Below the pieces are notes generated by a model that had not been told where the DNA came from, did not search any database, and saw nothing but the letters and a program-made list of their open reading frames with translations. Of a stretch of 19,150 bases of DNA, positions 14,631-19,150 are shown piece after piece. The DNA is from Leptospirillum sp. (GTDB taxonomy: Bacteria > Nitrospirota > Leptospirillia > Leptospirillales > Leptospirillaceae), in contig DAHWKF010000112.1 of NCBI GenBank assembly GCA_027343785.1, positions 1-19,150 of the forward strand, read 5' to 3'. Numbering within the stretch: position 1 is the stretch's first letter; every line of letters starts with the position of its first letter. A program made the translations under genes and the position numbers.

Positions 14631-16598
14631 TTGAAAAACAACGGAGATTCCCGGGATCTCCCGCCGGACGATTCTTTTACCCTGATGTCCCCCTCCCTCT
14701 ACAGACCGGAGATCCGGACAGGTTTGCCCCGAGGTATGTGCCTGATCGACAACCGGGGTTGCATCCTTTATCAGACAACCTCCTTCCGCGAGATGACACA
14801 AGGTGTGACCGTCTCTCCGTCCGGGAATCGAACCGGACTCCTCGACATTCTTCTCGAAACGGCCTCAGGTCCACAGGAGGAGGGACAAAACCGGATACGT
14901 TACCGGGTGGAGGATACCCAGGGACGCGTCCACGTGCTTGACTGCGATTTCACCCCGATTTCACCCTCCCCTTCAGGGCAGACGCAAATCCTGATTCAGC
15001 TGCAGGATGTGACAGACATGGAATCGCTGGCAGAGGAAATCCTGTCAATCGGACGATACCAGGACGTTCTGGGAAAAATCGCGAGTCTTTCCGTCAATGG
15101 CGCTTCCATCCAGGAGATTGCAACCTGCGCTGCGGAAGAGACATCCCGGGCCCTCAATGTGGAATTCTGCAAGATCCTGATCGCCGGAGATTCGGATGAT
15201 ACGCTCCATCTCCTGGCCGGCATAGGGTGGAACAATGGCCTGGTCGGAACCTATGTACAGGAAGGAGGGGATTTTTCCCAGGCGGGGTTCGCCATTAAGG
15301 AAAAAAAACCTGTTATTGTGAAAGACCTTTTGAAAGAAACCCGATTTTCCCCATCCAAGCTTCTCTCCGAACATCAGGTCCGTTCGGGCGTCAGCGTTCC
15401 CATGATGTTCCAGGATCAGATTCTGGGGGTCATGGGAGCCCACACCCGGTCTCTCAGGGTATTTAACGAACGGGAGATCGGTTTTCTGGGAACCGTCGCC
15501 AATACGGTAGCCACGATTCTCGAACGCTGGAAACGGGAAGAAACCCAACTCACCATTTACAAAAGGCTGTTTGCCCAGGTCGAAGACGGTATCATCCTGA
15601 CAGACCAGCACGGAACCATCCTGGAATGGAACCCGGCGATGGAACGCATGTCTGGCTACCTCCGGCAGGAGGCCATCGGAAAGACACCGGCCCTTTTGTC
15701 TTCCGGCAGGCAGGGCCCCGATTTCTACAACATCCTCTGGGAGAAAATCCGTTCGGGTGAACCCTTCGTCGATCGTTTTATTAATAAAAGAAAAGACCAA
15801 AGCGAATTTCTGGTGTGGGAGAGAATCAGTCCCGTCATGGATCCGGACCGGACGATCCACTTTTTCCTGGCGATTCTGACGGATCTGTCCGACCGGGAAA
15901 AGATGCTCGAAGCCTTGCGGCATACCGAACAAATCAAGCTCGTCGGACAACTTGCCGGAGGAATCCTCCATGAAATCCGCAATCCCCTGATCGGCATCGG
16001 AAGTCTGGCCGCGCACATTTCGGACTCGAACACACTCCCCCCTGAAGTTCAAAGACAGGTCCGGCTCATCGCCGACGAAGCCAGGCGCATCGATGAACTC
16101 CTGGGAACGCATCTGAAAGAACTCAAACCTCGAACCTTTGATTTCCAGCCCATTCACCTGGAGGAACTTCTTCATGACGTCCACTCCCTTCTTCAGGAAA
16201 GCTTCAGAAAAAACCACACGACATTCCGTGTCAAAACCCCAAAAGGCCTCCCCACGCTCACGGCTGCAAGGGGTCCCCTCCAGCAGGTGCTGATCAATCT
16301 GTTCATGAACGCGCTGGAAGCCATGCCCGAAGGCGGAAAAATCGAGGTTCTTCTCCAGGATACCGTCTTTCATAGCCAGCGGAGCCTGGCGATCGTTGTC
16401 AGGGATTCCGGAAAAGGCTTGCCAGAATCTGTTCTCCGGAGGCTGAACGAACCGTTTTTTACGCACGGAAAGGCAAAAGGAGTGGGTCTGGGGCTCTCAA
16501 TCTGCCGGGATATCCTGGACCGCCACAAAGGAGGTCTCCAGATCAAAAGCGAGCCAGGTAAAGGAACAGAAGTGACAGTCTTTCTTCCTGTGGAATAA
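14631..16598 (+). CDS. Cytoplasmic PAS-GAF-PAS sensor histidine kinase (NtrB-like)
   Basis: This sensor kinase is the likely phosphodonor of the response regulator nine bases downstream. In the 655-residue form I see a PAS-like domain (about 28-130, 'RGMCLIDNRGCILYQ'), a GAF domain (about 145-300, ending 'REIGFLGTVANTVATILE') and a second PAS domain (about 310-420, 'VEDGIILTDQHGTILEWNPAMERMSGY'). The kinase core follows: H-box 'LAGGILHEIRNPL' (His447), N-box 'NLFMNALEAMPEGG', G1 'VRDSGKGLP', F-box 'EPFFTHGK', G2 'GVGLGLSICRDIL'. No membrane segments are seen, so it senses something inside the cell; the ligand is unknown. The frame opens at 14541, before the terminator-like hairpin. The TTG at 14631 has GGAGG with a six-base gap, so I chose it. 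Confidence 0.88.
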   Translation: MKNNGDSRDLPPDDSFTLMSPSLYRPEIRTGLPRGMCLIDNRGCILYQTTSFREMTQGVTVSPSGNRTGLLDILLETASGPQEEGQNRIRYRVEDTQGRVHVLDCDFTPISPSPSGQTQILIQLQDVTDMESLAEEILSIGRYQDVLGKIASLSVNGASIQEIATCAAEETSRALNVEFCKILIAGDSDDTLHLLAGIGWNNGLVGTYVQEGGDFSQAGFAIKEKKPVIVKDLLKETRFSPSKLLSEHQVRSGVSVPMMFQDQILGVMGAHTRSLRVFNEREIGFLGTVANTVATILERWKREETQLTIYKRLFAQVEDGIILTDQHGTILEWNPAMERMSGYLRQEAIGKTPALLSSGRQGPDFYNILWEKIRSGEPFVDRFINKRKDQSEFLVWERISPVMDPDRTIHFFLAILTDLSDREKMLEALRHTEQIKLVGQLAGGILHEIRNPLIGIGSLAAHISDSNTLPPEVQRQVRLIADEARRIDELLGTHLKELKPRTFDFQPIHLEELLHDVHSLLQESFRKNHTTFRVKTPKGLPTLTAARGPLQQVLINLFMNALEAMPEGGKIEVLLQDTVFHSQRSLAIVVRDSGKGLPESVLRRLNEPFFTHGKAKGVGLGLSICRDILDRHKGGLQIKSEPGKGTEVTVFLPVE

Positions 16599-16607
16599 GG
16601 AGCAGAA

Positions 16608-18002
16608 ATGATTCAGACAGTGTTGCTTGTCGAAGACGAAGCTTCGATCAGGGAAGCCTACGCGTTGCGCTTGGAGCACAAGGGGTACGTTGTCCATACG
16701 GCGCGAAACGGGGAGGAGGGAATCGCCCTCCTCCAGAAAACCCCACCCGACATTCTGATACTCGATATGGTCATGTCCGGAATATCGGGCCTCGAACTCC
16801 TCAAGGAAATCCGCACCGCGGATCCGGAGCTTCCGGTGATCGTCCTGACCGCGCGGGGAACAATCAGGGACGCCGTCGAGGCCATGCGGCTCGGGGCGTT
16901 CGATTTTGTCACCAAAAGCATTGACATGGACGAACTGTTCATCGCCCTTGCGAACGCTTCCCGTTTTCTGACCCTTTCGCAGGAAGCCCGTTACAGGACC
17001 GGACAAGAATCTGAACGTTTTTCCCTGGACCGGATGATCGCCGAAGGCGAGGTCAGCCGGACGCTCAAAAAACAGATCAAAAATCTGGCGTCAAACGACC
17101 AGATTACGGTTCTGTTGCAGGGAGAAACCGGCAGCGGAAAGGAATACGCTTCCAAATTGATCCACTACAACGGCTCGCGGAGTGAACGACCGTTTATCGA
17201 GGTCGACTGCCCCGCCATTCCTTCCGAACTCTTCGAGAGCGAGCTCTTCGGGTATGAAAAGGGATCCTTTACCGGTGCCACGACACGCAAGGTCGGTCTG
17301 CTGGAGCTCTCCGACGGCGGCACCGTCCTGCTGGACGAGATCGGAGACCTGCCACTCCACCTTCAGGCCAAACTCCTCAGGGTCATCGAAGACCGCAAGA
17401 TCCGGAGGGTCGGAGGAGGGGCGCAGTACCCCATCAACGTCCGATTTATGGCCGCCACCCACCGGGACCTTCGCCAGGCGGTCAAAAACGGGCAATTCCG
17501 GGAGGATCTTTTCTACCGACTGAACGTCGTCAGCCTTCACATTCCGGCCCTCCGGGAAAGGCGGGAGGACATCATTCCCATGGCGGAACGTTTTCTCTAC
17601 GAATCGGCGCAGGCCTTCCGGAAAAATGTCCGCACAATTGCACCGGATGCCCAGGAAATGTTGCTCTCCTATGACTTCCCGGGCAACATCCGGGAACTCT
17701 CCAACCTGATGGAACGGGCGGTCATGTTTTGCGCCGGCCCCCGGCTGGAAGCCAAAAACTTCCCCTCCGACATGAACCAGATCAGGCAGGAGAGTTTCTC
17801 CCCCGGCACCTCTCGAACGAACGATGTTGGCAGTGAACTGGTTCTCCCGATGTATTATGAAATTGGCAAAGACTCCCTCCCCGAACATGAAAAAAACCTG
17901 ATCAGACGGGTTCTGGAGAAGTCAGGAGGCAACAAGACGCTGGCCGCAAGCCGCCTCGGTATCAGCCGTTGGGCGCTGGATCGTCGAATCAAGGGTTCAT
18001 AG
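16608..18002 (+). CDS. NtrC-family sigma54-dependent response regulator
   Basis: This is a transcription activator that works with RNA polymerase carrying sigma54. The 464 residues comprise a receiver domain (1-118) with acidic pocket 'VEDE', phospho-acceptor Asp53 ('ILILDMVM'), Thr81 and Lys103. An AAA+ domain follows (about 140-380): Walker A 'GETGSGKE' (172-179), sigma54-contact loop 'GSFTGA' (219-224, the common Ser variant of GAFTGA), Walker B 'GTVLLDEIGD' (238-247), and 'FREDLFYRLNV' and 'FPGNIRELSN' further on. The C-terminal Fis-type helix-turn-helix is 'GGNKTLAASRLGISRWALDRRI' with a very short tail. AAGGAG lies five bases before the ATG. It probably pairs with the kinase directly upstream. 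Target genes are not shown by the sequence; dabBA is the nearest candidate. Confidence 0.95.
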   Translation: MIQTVLLVEDEASIREAYALRLEHKGYVVHTARNGEEGIALLQKTPPDILILDMVMSGISGLELLKEIRTADPELPVIVLTARGTIRDAVEAMRLGAFDFVTKSIDMDELFIALANASRFLTLSQEARYRTGQESERFSLDRMIAEGEVSRTLKKQIKNLASNDQITVLLQGETGSGKEYASKLIHYNGSRSERPFIEVDCPAIPSELFESELFGYEKGSFTGATTRKVGLLELSDGGTVLLDEIGDLPLHLQAKLLRVIEDRKIRRVGGGAQYPINVRFMAATHRDLRQAVKNGQFREDLFYRLNVVSLHIPALRERREDIIPMAERFLYESAQAFRKNVRTIAPDAQEMLLSYDFPGNIRELSNLMERAVMFCAGPRLEAKNFPSDMNQIRQESFSPGTSRTNDVGSELVLPMYYEIGKDSLPEHEKNLIRRVLEKSGGNKTLAASRLGISRWALDRRIKGS

Positions 18003-18019
18003 GAGTCGGCGGGAAAGAA

Positions 18020-18064
18020 GGAAAGTCTCTGAAACGGCAGGTGATCAGACCCAAAGGACTTTCC
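18020..18064. repeat. Nested inverted repeat between convergent genes
   Basis: GGAAAGTC (18020-18027) and GACTTTCC (18057-18064) are perfect 8-base arms. Directly inside, TCTGA (18028-18032) pairs with TCAGA (18045-18049). The result is a bulged long hairpin just past the regulator stop. No U-run follows on the plus strand, so it may protect or end the regulator mRNA, but not as a classical intrinsic terminator. Confidence 0.35.
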
Positions 18065-18067
18065 GGT

Positions 18068-18101
18068 AAAAAAATGGAGGAGGGAGAGATCTCCCTCCTC
18101 C
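18068..18101 (-). terminator. Strong intrinsic terminator of the icd operon
   Basis: An 11-bp perfect GC-rich stem with a 4-base loop (18076-18101) is followed, in the minus-strand direction, by A and seven T (18068-18074). It lies only a few bases past the stop of the small gene. On the plus strand no U-run follows, so it works for the leftward transcript. Confidence 0.85.
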
Positions 18102-18108
18102 ACAACCA

Positions 18109-18459
18109 TCAGTAAGCCTTGCTGTAACCGGCTTCGTCCCCATAGTTCCAGAGCTTCTGGACAGCGGACCACAGGTGTTTTTTGCCCAGTTCGCTCACAA
18201 ACTGGTCGACATCCTTGTCCGTCACAGGCCGGGTGGCCATAAATCGGCAACGGTACCAGTTAACAAGCATCAGATCCGGGCTGACATACCCGGGCCACAC
18301 TTTCGTTCCGCGATTCGAAATGAATTCGATCTTGAACGGACCATACTCGTCAAATTTCGGAATACCGTCTTCCGTGATGACATAAACGTCAACACCCACC
18401 AGGGTGATTTTTTGGGCGGGGCGTTGAGCCCTCCCCGTCGTTGCGTTCAACGTTGCCAT
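18109..18459 (-). CDS. Free-standing Thermus-type isocitrate dehydrogenase C-terminal domain
   Basis: This 116-residue protein resembles the extra C-terminal domain found at the end of Thermus thermophilus isocitrate dehydrogenase rather than any whole enzyme. The signature runs 'LVGVDVYV', then 'IEFISNRGTKVWPG', 'NWYRCRFMATRP' and a final 'LWNYGDEAGYSKAY'. My recollection of the Thermus enzyme has the same order of motifs (GVDVFV, ISNRGT.V.P, YRCRF, a closing acidic-Gly-aromatic segment). In this genome it is a separate gene 45 bases after the icd stop. A strong AAGGAG eight bases before its own ATG argues for a real independent start, not a frameshift. It is probably a small subunit or oligomerisation partner of Icd. 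No signal peptide or membrane segment is present. Confidence 0.75.
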   Translation of the reverse strand: MATLNATTGRAQRPAQKITLVGVDVYVITEDGIPKFDEYGPFKIEFISNRGTKVWPGYVSPDLMLVNWYRCRFMATRPVTDKDVDQFVSELGKKHLWSAVQKLWNYGDEAGYSKAY

Positions 18460-18504
18460 GCAGAAATCTCCTTCTCGTTACGATCAGACTGTCCGTTTTT
18501 CCGG

Positions 18505-19150
18505 TTAGACCGTGTCCATTGCGCGAATGATGGCGTCGGCGTACTCGTCCGTAGAGGCTGTACCACCCGCGTCATACGTCAGATGCTTGGCTTCTGCCAG
18601 AACCTTGTCGACCGCTTTTTCGATCCGTTCCGCAGCCTTGTGTTCATTAATCCACTTCAACATCATGACGCCGGACAGGAGAACGGCGGAAGGGTTGACT
18701 TTCTTCATTCCGGCATACTTCGGAGCCGATCCGTGGACAGCTTCGAAAATGGAGCAGTTGTCGCCGATATTGGCTCCGGGAGCGAATCCCAGACCGCCGA
18801 CAAGCCCCGCACAGAGATCGGAGAGAATATCCCCGTAAAGGTTGGGGAGAACCAGACAGTCGAACTGCCCCGGATTCCGCACGAGCTGCATTGAACAGTT
18901 ATCGACAATGATGTCACCGGATTCGATTTCCGGATATTTCTTGGCGACCTCCCGGAAAGCTTCCAGAAAGAGGCCATCCGTCATTTTCATGATGTTGGCC
19001 TTGTGCACACACTGGATCTTCTTCCGGTTGTTGGCTTTCGCCCACTTGAAAGCAAATTCGGCGATCCGTATGGAGCCGGGCCATGTAATGACCTTCAGAC
19101 ACTGGGCCACTTCGTTTGAAACCATATGCTCGATGGCCGCATAGGAATCT
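18505..19150 (-). CDS. icd: Isocitrate dehydrogenase, partial (N-terminus beyond right edge)
   Basis: Icd interconverts isocitrate and 2-oxoglutarate plus CO2 in the TCA cycle, and runs as a carboxylation in the reductive cycle. Only the C-terminal 215 or so residues are in the window. The frame is open through 19150 ('DSYAAIEHMVSNEVAQ'), so the ATG at 19125 is internal. Family features are 'HKANIMKMTDGLF' (catalytic Lys-x-Asn), 'DNCSMQLVRNP', the metal-binding 'YGDILSDLCAGLVGGLGFAPG' region and 'IFEAVHGSAPKYAG' (cofactor site). The protein ends at 'AIIRAMDTV', exactly where the Thermus enzyme would run on into its extra domain; that domain is the next gene. Cofactor preference (NAD or NADP) cannot be settled from this fragment. 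Confidence 0.92.
   Translation of the reverse strand, partial: DSYAAIEHMVSNEVAQCLKVITWPGSIRIAEFAFKWAKANNRKKIQCVHKANIMKMTDGLFLEAFREVAKKYPEIESGDIIVDNCSMQLVRNPGQFDCLVLPNLYGDILSDLCAGLVGGLGFAPGANIGDNCSIFEAVHGSAPKYAGMKKVNPSAVLLSGVMMLKWINEHKAAERIEKAVDKVLAEAKHLTYDAGGTASTDEYADAIIRAMDTV

Noticed and set aside
1..19150. CRISPR array, insertion sequence or rRNA
   Set aside because: No regularly spaced repeats, transposase motifs or rRNA signatures were seen anywhere in the window.

Overview
The window looks like the chromosome of a Gram-negative, autotrophic bacterium. It carries a BamA / lipid A operon, so the cell has an outer membrane. It also carries a DabBA inorganic-carbon pump and a Thermus-type isocitrate dehydrogenase whose C-terminal domain is a separate gene. 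This combination fits a chemolithoautotroph of the Nitrospirota, Leptospirillum being my best guess. That is an inference from gene content; no rRNA or marker search was possible.

Left block (1-8195, all minus strand): one tightly packed operon reading bamA - ompH/skp - lpxD - fabZ - lpxA - lpxI - Gfo/Idh/MocA oxidoreductase - lpxB (lpxB runs off the left edge). Most junctions overlap or nearly touch, so the genes are probably co-transcribed and translationally coupled. They make lipid A precursors and the machine and chaperone that insert outer-membrane proteins. A good sigma70-type promoter lies at 8167-8195, and the bamA leader holds two mutually exclusive hairpins.

Middle (8300-10335): a tRNA-Phe(GAA) gene with its own strong promoter is divergent from the bamA operon. 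After it come an AT-richer stretch, one LPS-core-type family 2 glycosyltransferase, and about 680 bases without a convincing gene. The last 250 bases of that gap hold several palindromes and candidate promoters in front of dabB.

Right block (10336-18002, plus strand): dabB and dabA encode a two-component membrane CO2-to-bicarbonate pump, with all four expected zinc-site residues present in DabA. A probable terminator follows. Then comes a two-gene regulatory system: a cytoplasmic PAS-GAF-PAS histidine kinase and an NtrC-type sigma54-activating response regulator. Their position suggests, but does not prove, that they control the pump.

Far right (18068-19150, minus strand): the 3' part of icd (isocitrate dehydrogenase) is followed by a small gene for what matches the Thermus IDH C-terminal domain as a free polypeptide, then a strong intrinsic terminator facing the regulator gene. 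If the organism runs the reductive TCA cycle, the pump and this enzyme would belong to the same carbon economy.
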